In this document: piece after piece, positions 1 through 11,690 of the stretch
Position numbering within the stretch: position 1 is the first letter of the stretch
Layout of the letters: each line of letters opens with the position of its first letter
Assembly (NCBI RefSeq): GCF_008315115.2
Contig: NC_050185.1
Coordinates: 29,745,342 to 29,809,341 of the forward strand
Direction: 5' to 3'
DNA from: Sander lucioperca
Taxonomy: Eukaryota > Chordata > Actinopteri > Perciformes > Percidae
Length of the DNA stretch: 64,000 nucleotides
Translations under genes and position numbers: made by a program
The notes under the pieces: model-generated
Seen by the model: the letters and a program-made list of their open reading frames with translations, nothing else
Database searches by the model: none
Told to the model about the DNA's origin: nothing

Positions 1-182
1 TAGATATGAGTATGGAAAACGCTCCTATGGGTCCTTTTAGAGGGTAGGAATAAACATCCTATATCAGACTTGTTGGTCTGAAAGCACCTTGAAGGCCGTT
101 TTACAGTCGCCGCAGCTGAGCCGGCGTGTGCAAATGTGACGTCAAAATGACGTAGATCTCACTGGCGCGCCAGAGGTCGTGC

Positions 183-595
183 ACCACTCTATTTTTTTCA
201 GCGGCGCGCAACAAAGCGTAAACAGGAAGCATGAACGAGTTTGAGGGTAACCAGATGCCAGGACTCTCAGAGTGACTGCAAGTCTCTCTTGTAAACTTAC
301 TGGGTTAAGATGAGCTCTTTTATGGTGAATGAAAGGCTTGACCCGACAAAGTAGGTCATCGAATCAAATCGAAGCACTGACGTCAATGCTGCTGCCAGTT
401 CTGCCGTTGTTTACCTTTTTCTTCTTCTTCTAGTCCGTAGAAATAGAAAAGTCGGTAGCCTTTCCTCATTAGCGCCACCTCTGTTCAGGAGAAGACTGCA
501 ACTAGTGTCGCGACCACCACGTGCGAGTATAAACAGTTACGGCGCTCCCATGACGTCACACTGGTGCTCGACAGGTCGGCTGCGGCGAGTATACC
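183..595 (+). repeat. Inverted dispersed repeat, arm A (413 bp)
   Basis: This segment matches the reverse complement of 33602-33960 over its length, from ACCACTCTATTTTTTTCAGC to GCGAGTATACC. It has about 50 extra bases near 396-450 that arm B lacks. It contains a TGACGTCA palindrome at 550-557. The repeat family is not recognised. Confidence 0.8.
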
Positions 596-2761
596 CCATG
601 TTTAACTCTGTGAGTACACAGATGCAGAGAGAGAGGAAGTTTCTATCACAGACTTTTGTGCCTACAGTTTGAGAGTGAATGGGGCTTAGACTTAACTCAC
701 TGGGCACAGTGGTGTGGCTTTGCTGCTTGACTTGGCCATATCCTGACTGAAAGGCCAGTCGGAACGTAAAGGTTACATCACAGAAGTGAAACATTATGAG
801 GATCTGTGAGGGATTTGGTTTTGTTCATTGTTCACTTAGAGCCCCGTGGCTCGACTTAACTGCTCGTTGAGCTGCTGGTCACTTCCTACCTGTGATGCCG
901 CGACCACCCAGACATCAGATCTGTTGTGCTCCGTCATTTCTGCTCTAAGCAGGCCTCAAAACTCAAAGGTTTTATGCGCAAGTCAGAAAGTTAACTTTGA
1001 GCAATCTTAGCTAATTCAGTGGAGCCACTTACATGGCCAACAGTGGGACCAACAAGTCCTCATACCTAATCAACAAAGTCTGGTTCAATTTGGCTTCTAA
1101 AATGTCACGGCTAAAATAAAGCAATGCTCATTATTGGTTGGAAACCAGATGTGAACTTTCACATTATGTCTGCCTTTGCTACTGAGAGAGGACACTAATT
1201 ATTCTAACAGCTGCAAGAGGCTGCTTGTCATGTAAACATACAAAAGACAATCTCAGTGGGCAGCTCTGGGTGTCTCTTTAATCAGTAAAGGTGAAAAAAT
1301 ACTTGGAAAATTGTGAGGAAATCTGTTGTTTGTTTTGTGAAAACATGACTCAAATAACAGGTCTTACTTTCAGAGTATTTAAGTTTTAATGAAGAAATGA
1401 AATTAACCTATTAGTTGCGAAAAAACAAAAGATGCTTCAAACCCTTCTGCCATATATTTAAGTTCTTTTTTTTAATGAATTCACCAAACTTTACCAGATG
1501 CAGGTGTCTGTGGACACGAGTAAATCTCTTTCGGCAGACTTTAGCTTATGAGGACATGTGACTTCTGTCTAAGGGTTAAAGGTTGAGGGTTAGGTCCCTT
1601 TGCCTGACTAACGGCCAGCGGTGGAATGTAACTAAGTGTAGTTGTGTAGATGTCATCGAAGTAAGACAAACAGCAGAGGGAAAATGAGGGGACTGAATGC
1701 ATCTGCAACCAAACATTACGCTTGGCCAAACCTGTTATACAAAACCTGATCTGGAGGGAGGTCGGTTCACTTGCGCTGCGTAGATCCGGGCCTCTGGGGA
1801 CCTGTGAGCCCTGTGTATGTCAAAGGCCAAACACACCAAACTCACCTGTCTCTGCTCAACGGAGACAAAAGCTTCCAGATCAAGAAAAGGAGAAGCAACA
1901 CTGGCAGATTAACGCTTAAAGATTTTATACATTTGAAATAAAAACTGGCACAACCATTGCAAAGTTTAAAATCAGCTGTTACGTATATAGATGTATTCCT
2001 TCAATAATAATACAGATATTAGGATTAATCATCTGTCAACCATAAATGTCTGTGGATCTGTGGATGTTGAAATATTTTACCGTACTAAAAAACTGACACA
2101 CTTGAATGCACTTCAATGGTCAGATACTAATGGTCAGGGTTTCGATCTGAACATGAGATGTTTAAAAAAGGATGGAAGAGCACCATTTTGCATTAAAATC
2201 TTGTTTTTCTGGTGGTGTATTGTTCAAGTTTAGTTACTATGGGATGTTTTTGATGATAGTTGTACTGCCACTGTTTCATTAGGAGATGTGGCCTGTGTAA
2301 AGAAGAAGAAAGTGTGGAGCAGAGGGTGGATGGGCGGGAATGTTGGGACCATGTGAAACTAAAACTTTGAGCTGTTCAGTTTTAGAACTCCAAGGAACGC
2401 TTTTGTAACAATTCTGTACTCTCACTACTGTTTGAGATGGAGACCTCCCAGCTGCGCTGTGTAGTTTTGGGCCTCAGAAATGGCTTCCAGGGACATGTGA
2501 CCTGCAGGTTCAAAGGTCAAGGTTCAGGCAGCCCAGACTCACCTTCCCCTCCCTGATGCTGAAGACAAAGCTCACATTGAGTCAAGGCCCTGGAAGCTGA
2601 AAGTGTCTCTCCAGGATTTAGTCATAGTCTGTCTGTCAGGGCCACTCTGTTTTAGCTTTAAGAAAATAAACTGTTTTCAGAGAGGACAGAGAACTGCTGT
2701 TCTTACCACTGCTATGCTTCTGACACCCAGCTCTATCTGTCCTTTCCACCAGATGACCACA
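596..2761. other. Intergenic, no gene seen
   Basis: Short open frames here lack recognisable domains. Two related segments (about 1750-1880 and 2440-2590) share GCGCTGYGTAG and GGGCCTC blocks, suggesting an old local duplication. Confidence 0.5.
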
Positions 2762-2766
2762 CTGAG

Positions 2767-3109
2767 GCTACATTTACATTGCTACGTTTTGGTTTTAAAG
2801 CAGATTTTTGAGCCAAAAGCAATCACGCCCAAACCGCATACTCGTGAACATTCTCGTATACTGGGCATGCGCATGCCGGGGTAAGCAGGAGGCAGCATGT
2901 TTACTCCGCCGTTGCTGGTAGTTGCCTAGGTAACAATAGTAGCTAGTCTCAGAGAACGAGACGTCATGATTGATAAGACCCAATCAGATGCCGAAACGTT
3001 GACCTCAGTGTTTTCAAATTTCTCTGGTTTAGGGGTGTGTGAATGCAAGGTGTAAATGTAGCAAAAGATATTCGTTTTTTAAACCAAAACGTAGCAAAGT
3101 AAATGTAGC
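2767..3109. mobile_element. MITE with 30-bp inverted termini and 5-bp duplication
   Basis: GCTACATTTACATTGCTACG is mirrored by CGTAGCAAAGTAAATGTAGC. CTGAG flanks both ends (2762-2766, 3110-3114). A partial copy starts near 15211. Confidence 0.75.
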
Positions 3110-3224
3110 CTGAGTCAGTGATATCTCAAAACGATGATGGAACTCAAGCTCTCTAAAGGCCACTTTTAGGGCTGTTGTGTATTTGTGCCGAACTGTCGCG
3201 GTACGGGTCAGCTGCATGCAGAAT

Positions 3225-3440
3225 CAGAGATGTTCACAAGTCATTTTTTGGAAGTCCAAGTCGAGTCTCAAGTCTTTGAGCTCGAGTCCAAGTCAAATTT
3301 CAAGTCTTTGATAGCAAAGTCAGCTGTTCAAGTCAGTTACAAACTATCAACCGGTCAAAATGGCAGAGTTTTGGACGGAGGCTCAACGGGCGCCTGTAAG
3401 CGTGAGAGATCGGGAATCAGATATCTGCAGATGTATTCAA
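3225..3440 (+). repeat. AAGTC-rich dispersed repeat
   Basis: Repeated CAAGTC and GAGTC pentamer-like motifs (CAAGTCGAGTCTCAAGTCTT, GTCCAAGTCAAATTTCAAGTC) are typical of a teleost interspersed element. No termini were determined. Confidence 0.5.
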
Positions 3441-3481
3441 AATATTTCCAATCAGATCAGAATCCGGCGTCTTTCCTCTGA

Positions 3482-5029
3482 TGTTCCTCTGCACTATCAT
3501 GTGAAAGTCTTGAGGTACGGAGGCGTCAGATAAAGCATCAGATTGATAAAGAAACGTTTTAATTTGGCGACAATTTTTCCCTTGTCAGAGAGTTTCTCGC
3601 CTTGCGATAAAAACTGAACTTCAAAATCTTCATCATTGAACCGAAGAGTACTGTGTACTGCGCTAAAGTTCTTGCCATTAGAAAAAAAGGAACATGAGAA
3701 AACATTTAAATAACTGACCTAAGAATGAACATAAAATCCTATGAAATAATAAAATAACCTAAGTTTTGCATTAATTGGAGCTGAAGACATGCACGCATCT
3801 TCTCCATTAGTTCTCACGTCCTTCCAGTCTGTCTTTACAGAGCGCCAAACACACAGATAAATCAGAAACACAGTGGAAATAATCAACACGCAGAAAGTTA
3901 CATTTCTTTTTACAATTAACACTTGTAAAGCACCTGCAGATTACAATGAAGTACAAAATGTAAATCACAGCGTGCATTTTTTAACATCTGTTCTTAAGAT
4001 CTCATTAAACTTATTCTTTTTCTTTTTACAAAATGAACCAAAACACTCACAATGAAGATCTTGGGCAGATAATGAGAATAAATATGAAACAGAATTTAAA
4101 TAATTCTGGTGAACTAAAAAGAAATCAGTTCATCTTTGGATGGATGGGACAAACACTCAATGGGAATGCTATTGATTCTTCCAGCCCATGAAGAATTCAT
4201 GAATAGTTACTGATTGGTTTGGGTTGCACTCAAACAAATGCACACAAAGTTAAAGCATCAACTGGACTAAAAACAAAAACTAACTGTAAAGCGAAATTAA
4301 ATCTAAAAGAAAAAAACCACAAAGATATTATGGATAAACAAAACATTTAACATGATCTCTGTATAATACACAAGTGATCTTTCTCCTCCCTTCACAATGC
4401 CTGCATTTATCCGGACTGAAGACTGTCAAGGTCCTGCCTGGGTCCTGACCTGCAGACCCTTCAAAACAACAGCTGGCATGGAGGACAGGGTGGGAGATAA
4501 GGGAGGGCAAGATGGGAGGAGGAGAAGAAGGGAGTGTGAAGGAGTTAAGGAAGGAAGTAGATAGGAGAGGAGGAGTGGTGGAGGGATGGAGATGCAGAGG
4601 AGGGGGGAGAGAGGAAGGATTTTAGTTTATAGATTCCCTCCAGTCTTGTAGACATGAATGTTCCTGGTCTCCAGAGGATGAATCCTACTGTTATACCACC
4701 ACCATCAGGCCAAAGTGTCCAAAGTTATATGGGAATGTGTCATGAAATGTACATGACACATTCATGCTCCCCAGAGGATTTCAACTTTGGCACTTTATGA
4801 GTTTTCCTCTTGCACCATTATCAGGTGTTAGATTCTATTCTATTCTATAATAGGCACAATATCATGAAGGTTCCTCAGCATGTTCTTGCTCCCTGAGGAT
4901 GAATATTTTGTTGTTGTTGAGATTAACAGTTTTTATTTTGTATCTTCTTTTTCGGGTCCATACTGAAATTACTGACATTTTCCAATTTGGGAAGTTGCTA
5001 TCCGCGCATCAGTTGCTAGTTGTTTGAGC
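3482..5029. other. Intergenic, no gene seen
   Basis: AT-rich unique-looking sequence with a polypurine tract at 4494-4620. Confidence 0.5.
4494..4620 (+). repeat. Polypurine tract
   Basis: About 125 bases of mostly A and G (GGAGGAGAAGAAGGGAG and similar). Confidence 0.8.
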
Positions 5030-5250
5030 CGCTACAGAGCTCTGTGACGCTGGCTACAGACCTCCGTCACAGCTTGGCTGTATCAGCAGCAGTTGGTAGA
5101 TCTATTTAGCCGCTACAATGCTCTGCGACCCCGGCTACAGTGCTCCGCATGGTGTTCTGCATGGTGATCCGTCGTATTAGCGGTAGTTGGTAGTTCGGTT
5201 AACCTGACAATAGGTGACTTTAAGCCGGGTACAGAGCACCGTGAGCTGCT
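5030..5250 (+). repeat. Degenerate tandem repeat, about 80-100 bp unit
   Basis: AGCCGCTACAGAGCTCTGTGACGC, GGCTACAGACCTCCGTCAC and AGTTGGTAGATC recur in altered form as AGCCGCTACAATGCTCTGCGAC, GGCTACAGTGCTCCGCAT and AGTTGGTAGTTC. The sequence then continues into a repeat-like AGTTAAGTTTAGGC segment. Confidence 0.5.
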
Positions 5251-5720
5251 GGTCGTTTCGGCGGACATTACAGTTAAGTTTAGGCCACAAAAAGTGAGCG
5301 TCATGCAGCGACGAAAGTTAAGTTTAGGCACCAAAACGACTAGTTAAGTTAGGGTTAGGGGGTTAGGGTTAGCATTCAGCAAAATATACAGGGAATGTTT
5401 ACGAATTACAGTGCTTAACTTTTCGTAGCTACAGTATATGAACGTATGGTTCATGAGAACATGCTGCTTAGGTACACTTCCTTAAAATTAAGACAAGATC
5501 AAATAATAACTATAATATTCAAAAGTGAACCAGATTGATTTTAATGACCCAGTGGCCTTTTCTTCCAGCAGCATCAGAACAAACTACATGTACTACTTGT
5601 TGTAAAAATGATATTACCTCACTTTGGAATGATAGGATTCAACAGTGGAAAATACATGTTACATATACACACATTACATTTGTGAATATTTAAAACATTA
5701 ATAAAAAATGCATGAAGAGT

Positions 5721-5743
5721 ACACACACACACACACACGCACG

Positions 5744-5797
<54 letters not shown>
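5721..5797 (+). repeat. (CA)n microsatellite
   Basis: A dinucleotide tract with a short CACG interruption. Confidence 0.97.
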
Positions 5798-5798
<1 letters not shown>

Positions 5799-5889
5799 CC
5801 AAACACACCAAACTCTTAGCCAGCTCGGCTCAGCTTAAAGATGTTTTCAGCTGTTGCTGCTGCTGGTTGTATAAGTGCTTCTTTGTTTC

Positions 5890-6010
5890 CCTAAGAGCTT
5901 TTGGCTTCTCCCCCTTCCCCTTTTTCTTTCCCTATTACCTCCCCTCTACCACCTCTCTATCTCGCTTTCTTCCCCCCCTACCTTCACCCTAACCTTTAAT
6001 TCCTCACCCA
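5890..6010 (+). repeat. Polypyrimidine tract
   Basis: About 120 bases are nearly all C and T, with a few A. Confidence 0.8.
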
Positions 6011-6393
6011 TTCCCTCCCCTTCTTCCTAACCTCCTATAGCTTCCCTGCTGTCAAAATAAAATGTCTTTACTAAGTGATCATTAGATTTCCCTGCAGGTC
6101 TTGGCGTCACCGGTCCTCCATCTGGGTTGTGTTTTACGGTGCTTTGGAGCACCCTTTATTACAAATTAAAAGATGATGCAACGGGTACGATTGTGACCTT
6201 GTTTTGACCGGCGTACTAACTTGGCATTATCAGACTGATTCTGTGAATGTTGGAGTGGCAAGATTTCTCACAATAATAAAGGGATTTAAAAAATGATCAG
6301 TCTCTCTTCTGAGAAATCTGTGATTTGATGAAGGAGTGTTGGAGAAATCATCACAAATAGAAGGAACCAATCCAGAGTCAACTAGGGAAGTGC

Positions 6394-6530
6394 GCCAGGC
6401 TTTGAAGCCAATTAAACATAGCGGCCAAACAGTGGAATTAAAACTCCTGGCCCGTCACATGCCCTCTGGCCCAAAAACACTTTTCCCATAGACTTACAGT
6501 ACATGGCGAAAGAGACACCTGTAAATCACT
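6394..6530 (+). repeat. Dispersed repeat, plus-oriented copy
   Basis: The segment from GCCAGGCTTTGAAGCCAATT to about ACTTACAGTACATGGCG matches the reverse complement of 16720-16850. It is a common teleost interspersed sequence of unknown class. Confidence 0.55.
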
Positions 6531-6548
6531 GGATACATGGTTTGAGGG

Positions 6549-7063
6549 TCACACTGTTGGATAGTTTAATCTACAACAATGCATCATATTCTATCAGATC
6601 ATCATATGTTTGCAGCATCGCTATCCTGTGAGAACCATGTATCTCTAAAAAGTTTTAAACTTTTCATAGTGTCAGAATAACAGCCCTGTTTTCAGCTTTG
6701 TGACGATGCATTTTCCAGCTGATCCGAGAGGCTTTTTAAAGACTTGATTTATCTTAAGAAGTAGGAGAATCTTCTCAACATATGAAGGAACACTTCATCC
6801 TTCAGTTTATCACAAACATTCAACATCAACACATCTGGAGATACGTGGTTTTCACTGGACAGGAAGGGGATGAAAAACTGTCGTCTGAGAAGTAACTAAA
6901 GCTGTCAGAGAATTGTAGTGGAGTAAAAAGTACAATATTTACCTCTGAGATGTAGTACAAGTATAAAGTTGCAGAATATGGAGATGCTCAAGTTAAGTAC
7001 AAGTACCTCAGATTTGTACTAAAGTACAGTACTTAAGTTAATGTACTTTCAATACCACCAGTG
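6549..7063 (-). mobile_element. 600-bp MITE family, copy 1 (truncated, minus orientation)
   Basis: This is the reverse complement of most of the element at 11021-11618, sharing segments such as the one around GGAGATACGTGGTTTTCACT. One end is an imperfect ACCACCAGTG. The other end is missing. The stretch 6890-7040, rich in short AAGTAC motifs, is the most repeated part of this family in teleosts. Confidence 0.8.
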
Positions 7064-7111
7064 AGACATCAAGCTTTGGGAACAAATCCTTGTTGGTTTT
7101 GGTGTTTCGTT

Positions 7112-7123
7112 GGATTTGTTGAC
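7112..7123. repeat. Target-site duplication, 3' side of the LINE
   Basis: GGATTTGTTGAC here is repeated exactly at 10275-10286. Confidence 0.9.
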
Positions 7124-7148
7124 CATCCATCCATCCATCTTCGTCCGC

Positions 7149-8985
7149 TTATCCGGTCTCGGGTCGTGGGGGTAGCAGCTCCAGCAGGGGACCCCAAACT
7201 TCCCTTTCCCAAGCCACATTAACCAGCTCCGACTGGGGGATCCCGAGGCGTTCCCAGGCCAGGTTGGAGATATAATCCCGCCACCTAGTCCTGGGTCTTC
7301 CCCGAGGCCTCCTCCCAGCTGGACGTGCCTGGAACACCTCCCTAGGGAGGCGCCCAGGGGGCATCCTTACCAGATGCCCGAACCACCTCAACTGGCTCCT
7401 TTCGACGCGAAGGAGCAGCGGCTCTACTCCAAGTTCCTCACGGATGACTGAGCTTCTCACCCTATCTCTAAGGGAGACACCAGCCACCCTCCTGAGGAAA
7501 CCCATTTCGGCCGCTTGTACCCTGGATCTCGTTCTTTCGGTCATGACCCAACCTTCATGACCATAGGTGAGGGTAGGAACGAAAACTGACCGGTAGATCG
7601 AGAGCTTTGCCTTCTGGCTCAGCTCTCTTTTCGTCACAACGGTGCGATAAATTGAATGTAATACCGCACCCGCTGCGCCGATTCTCTGACCAATCTCCCG
7701 CTCCATTGTTCCCACACTCGTGAACAAGACTCCAAGGTACTTGAACTCCTTCACTTGGGGTAAGGACTCATTCCCTACCTGGAGAAGGCACTCCATCGGT
7801 TTCCTGCTGAGAACCATGGCCTCCGATTTAGAGGTGCTGATCCTCATCCCAGCCGCTTCACACTCGGCTGCGAACCGATCCAGTAAGAGCTGAAGGTCAC
7901 AGGCCGATGATGCCATCAGGACCACATCATCTGCAAAAAGCAGCGATGAGATCCCCAGCCCACCGAACTGCAACCCCTCTCCACCCCGACTACGCCTCGA
8001 TATCCTGTCCATAAATACTACAAACAGGATTGGTGACAAAGCGCAGCCCTGGCGGAGGCCAACTCTCACCTGAAACGAGTCCGACTTACTGCTGAGAACC
8101 CGGACACAGCTCTCGCTTTGGTTGTACAGAGATTGGATGGCCCTGAGAAGGGACCCCCTCACCCCATACTCCCGCAGCACCTCCCACAGTATCTCCCGGG
8201 GGACCCGGTCATAGGCCTTCTCCAGATCCACAAAGCACATGTAGCCCAGTTGGGCATACTCCCAGGCTCCCTCCAGGATCCTTGCGAGAGTAAAGATCTG
8301 GTCCGTTGTTCCACGACCAGGACGGAATCCGCATTGTTCCTCTTCAACCTGAGGTTCGACTATCGACCGAACCCTCCTTTCCAGCACCTTGGAGAAGACT
8401 TTACCAGGGAGGCTGAGAAGTGTGATACCCCTATAATTGGCACACACCCTCTGGTCCCCCTTTTTGAAAAGGGGAACCACCACCCCGGTCTGCCACTCCT
8501 TAGGCACCGTCCCAGACTTCCACGCAATGTTGAAGAGGCGTGTCAACCAAGACAACCCCTCCACACCCAGAGCTTTAAGCATTTCTGGACGGATCTCATC
8601 AATCCCTGGGGCTTTGCCACTGTGGAGTTGTTTAACTACCTCAGCAACTTCCACCAGGGAAATTGACGACAATCCCCCATCATCCTCCAGCTCTGCCTCT
8701 ACCATAGAGGGCGTATTAGTCGGATTTAGGAGTTCCTCAAAGTGCTCCTTCCACCGCCCTATTACCTCCTCAGTTGAGGTCAACAGCGTCCCATCCTTAC
8801 TGTACACAGCTTGGATGGTTCCCCGCTTCCCCCTCCTGAGGTGGCGAACGGTTTTCCAGAAGCACCTTGGTGCCGACCGAAAGTCCTTCTCCATGTCTTC
8901 TCCGAACTTCTCCCACACCCGCTGCTTTGCCTCTTTCACGGCAGAGGCTGCAGCCCTTTGGGCCCTTCGGGCCCTCCGGAGTCCT
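7149..8985 (-). pseudogene. LINE ORF, reverse transcriptase part
   Basis: A roughly 600-codon open frame encodes an RT: VPLFKKGDQRVCANYRGITL, QCGFRPGRGTTDQ, CFVDLEKAYDRVP, GLRQGCALSP and the catalytic LLFADDVVLM. After these come RRVAGVSLRDRVRSS and a basic tail PAGRRPRGRPRTRWRDY, ending at TAA 7151-7149 just before the GATG tail. This part is intact but is cut off from its endonuclease by a frameshift and a stop upstream. Confidence 0.92.
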
Positions 8986-9381
8986 CTGGGATAACATATC
9001 CCGGAAAGACTCCTTCTTCAGTCGGACGGCTTCCCTGACCACCGGTGTCCACCACGGTGTTCGTGGGTTACCGCCCCTTGAGGCACCTAAGACCCTAAGA
9101 CCACAACTCCTCGCCGCAGCTTCAGCAATGGAAACTTTGAACATTGTCCACTCGGGTTCAATGCCCCCAGCCTCCACAGGGATGCACGAAAAGCTCCGCC
9201 GGAGGTGTGAGTTGAAAGTCTGTTGGACAGGGGCCTCCTCCAGACGTTCCCAATTTACCCGCACTACCCGTTTGGGCTTACCAGGTCTGTCCAGAGTCTT
9301 CCCCCACACCCTGACCCAACTAACCACCAGATGGTGATCGGTTGACAGCTCTGCCCCTCTCTTCACCCGAGTGTCCAAAAC
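8985..9381 (-). pseudogene. LINE ORF, endonuclease C-terminus and linker, frame lost near 8980
   Basis: This continues in the frame of the upstream part: STDHHLVVSWVRVWGK, then WERLEEAPVQQTFNSHLRRS and WWTPVVREAVRLKKESFRDM. The coding similarity then moves to another frame in the sequence around 8975-8995, so a frameshift separates it from the reverse transcriptase part. Confidence 0.8.
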
Positions 9382-10170
9382 TTACGGCCTCAGATCAGAT
9401 GAAACGATTATAAAATCGATCATTGACCTTTGGCCTAGGGTGCTCTGGTACCAAGTACACTTATGAGCATCCCTATGTTCGAACATGGTGTTCGTTATAG
9501 ACAATCCATGACTAGCACAGAAGTCCAACAACAAACAACCACTCTGGTTTAGATCAGGGAGGCAATTCCTCCCAATCACGCCTCTCCATGTGTCTCTATC
9601 ATTGCCCACGTGCGCGTTGAAGTCCCCCAGCAGAACTATGGAGTCCCCCACTGGAGCCCCATACAGGACTCCACTCAAGGTCTCCAAGAAGGCCGAATAC
9701 TCCGAACTCTTGTTTGGTGCATATGCATAAACAACAGTCAGAGTTTTCCCCCCCACAACCCGCAGGCGTAGGGAGGCGACCCTCTCGTCCACTGGGGTAA
9801 ACTCCAACGTAGCGGCGCTCAGCCGGGGGCTTGTGAGTATCCTCACACCCGCCCGGCGCCTCACACCCTGGGCAACTCCGGAGAAGAAAAGAGTCCAACC
9901 CCTATCCAGGAGTATGGTTCCAGAACCGAGACTGTGCGTAGAGGTAAGCCCCACCAGATCTAACCGGTAGCGCTCCACCTCCCGCACCAGTTCCGGCTCC
10001 TTCCCCCACAGAGAGGTGACATTCCACGTCCCCATAGCCAGCATCTGCTGCCCGGGTCTGGTCCGTCGAGGCCCCTGACCTTCACTGCCACCCATGTGGC
10101 AGCGCACCCGACCCCAGCGGTTCCTCCCACAGGCTGGCCCCTCACCTGAGACCACTTTGCCTTGGGACAC
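9382..10170 (-). pseudogene. LINE ORF, endonuclease part, ended by a premature stop
   Basis: From the ATG at 10170 the frame reads 262 codons with an EEP-type endonuclease: MGTWNVTSLWGKEPELVREV near its start, GDFNAHVGND (catalytic Asp/Asn/His region) and WYQSTLGQRSMIDFIIVSSD. TAA at 9384-9382 interrupts a frame that continues directly as VLDTRVKRGAELSTDHHLVV, which holds the terminal SxDHHL endonuclease motif. A single-base change in a Tyr-like codon would explain the stop. It is therefore a disabled copy. Confidence 0.88.
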
Positions 10171-10274
10171 CCTACCAGGAGCACAAAGCTCCAGACAACA
10201 CAGCCCTCAGGTTCATAGGGACACACATACCTCTCCACCACGATAAGGTGATGGTTCCCGGAGAGGTTTTGAGA

Positions 10275-10286
10275 GGATTTGTTGAC
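10275..10286. repeat. Target-site duplication, 5' side of the LINE
   Basis: An exact second copy of the 12-mer at 7112-7123. Confidence 0.9.
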
Positions 10287-10951
10287 AATTACAAAAATAA
10301 AGAATAGACTCATTCTTTAAATACAATACAAAAAAACCCTCACATTTAACATGCATGTACATGTGTGAATTTCTGTGTAGAATTATCTACTTGTAAATCA
10401 TTTCAGAATTAAAAGTATTACTTTTACACTGGCACAAGTCCAAACTCCATCCAATCAAATCAAACCACGCTTTCTCATAAAAGTGAAAATGCTCTGCGGC
10501 GACATTCCAACAGGCATATTTAAAGAAACCTCATGTGCACATTGGCAAAACTCCAAACTCTTTGTATAATCGTCCATCTTTCCCTTCAAACCCTCATTGT
10601 CGCCTGAGCAGAGTAGGGGGCTCGAGGCGGGCGGTGCAATCAGATCCTTGGATCCCTCCTGGCGTTTGTTCCCCTGGCTTGTTTTCACTGTCAACACACC
10701 ACTTGAGAGAATTAAGGGGAGCCAAGTACCTGGAGCTCAGGCGGCAATAAAGCAGTCAAAGCACAATTAAACCTTCAGAAACAAGTTGAGTCAAGCTTAT
10801 TCCATTCCAACTCGCAACATAGAGATTTGGTTATGAAGGATGCATGTGTGCACTCATGATAAAGCTGTATTTTCAAAAGCGTATCATCAGCTGAGAAAGC
10901 AGTTGATTCAACAGTTAATCTCTGAAATGAAGGACATCTGTTCTTATTCAC

Positions 10952-10953
<2 letters not shown>
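10287..10953. other. Intergenic spacer between LINE and MITE
   Basis: I see no gene or repeat structure in this stretch. Confidence 0.5.

Positions 10954-11018
<65 letters not shown>
10954..11018 (+). repeat. (CA)n microsatellite, left of the MITE
   Basis: A pure dinucleotide tract of about 65 bases that abuts the MITE at 11021. Confidence 0.97.
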
Positions 11019-11020
<2 letters not shown>

Positions 11021-11022
<2 letters not shown>

Positions 11023-11618
11023 GTGGTGGAATCTAAGTACTTGCACTACACTTGAGTATTTCTATTTTATGCAGCTTATACTTCTACTCGTCTACATCTC
11101 AGAGAAAAATATTGTACTCTTTACTCCGCTACATTTGTCTGATAGCTTTACTTTCAGATGACAGTTTTTCATCCCCTCTCTGTCCAGTGAAAACCATGTA
11201 TCTCCAGATGTGTTGATGTTGAATGTTTGTGATAAACTGAATGATGAAGTGTTCCTTCATGTGTTGAGAAGATCTCAACTTCTTAAGATAAATAAAGTAT
11301 TTAAAAAGCCTCTTGGATCAGCTGATCGTCACAAAGCTGAAAACAGGGCTGTTATTCTGACACCATGAAAAGTTTTAAAACTTTGTAGAGATACGTGGTT
11401 CTCACAGGACAGCGACGCTACAAACATATGATGATCTTATAGAATATGATGCATTGCTGCAGATTAACAACTAGCCAACAGTATACAAAGGAGTTAAAAT
11501 GAGCTCAACCTTAATCATCTACAGCAGTAAAATGCAACATACACATTATCATTTATAATTTAGTGTGGTTTTAGCACTGTTACGGAAGCAAAGGATCTGA
11601 ATACTTCTTCCACCACTG
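11021..11618 (+). mobile_element. 600-bp MITE family, copy 2 (complete)
   Basis: It is bounded by inverted termini CAGTGGTGGAA and TTCCACCACTG and lies directly between two CA tracts (10954-11018 and 11620-11688), so it appears to have inserted into a microsatellite. It has no coding capacity. A fragment of the same family is at about 36115-36200. The superfamily is uncertain; hAT-like is my guess. Confidence 0.8.

Positions 11619-11619
<1 letters not shown>

Positions 11620-11688
<69 letters not shown>
11620..11688 (+). repeat. (CA)n microsatellite, right of the MITE
   Basis: A pure dinucleotide tract of about 69 bases, immediately after the MITE end at 11618. Confidence 0.97.

Positions 11689-11690
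<2 letters not shown>

Larger units (their letters stand above)
7124..10274 (-). mobile_element. RTE-type (Rex3-like) LINE, near full length, with 12-bp target-site duplication
   Basis: A 3.15-kb non-LTR retrotransposon on the minus strand. GGATTTGTTGAC occurs directly on both sides (7112-7123 and 10275-10286), which defines the insertion. The 3' end carries GATG/ATGG tandem repeats (7124-7139), as in teleost Rex3/RTE elements. It encodes an apurinic-type endonuclease followed by reverse transcriptase. The presence of both termini and a perfect duplication argues for a fairly young, nearly full-length copy. The clade assignment is from recalled sequence style, not a search. Confidence 0.9.

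Noticed and set aside
5341..5375. TTAGGG-like repeats (also near 27440)
   Set aside because: Only two to three units, not a telomeric tract; the copy near 27440 lies inside a MITE.
8118..9337. Plus-strand open frames of 150-185 codons
   Set aside because: They are antisense to the LINE reverse transcriptase and have no independent domain.
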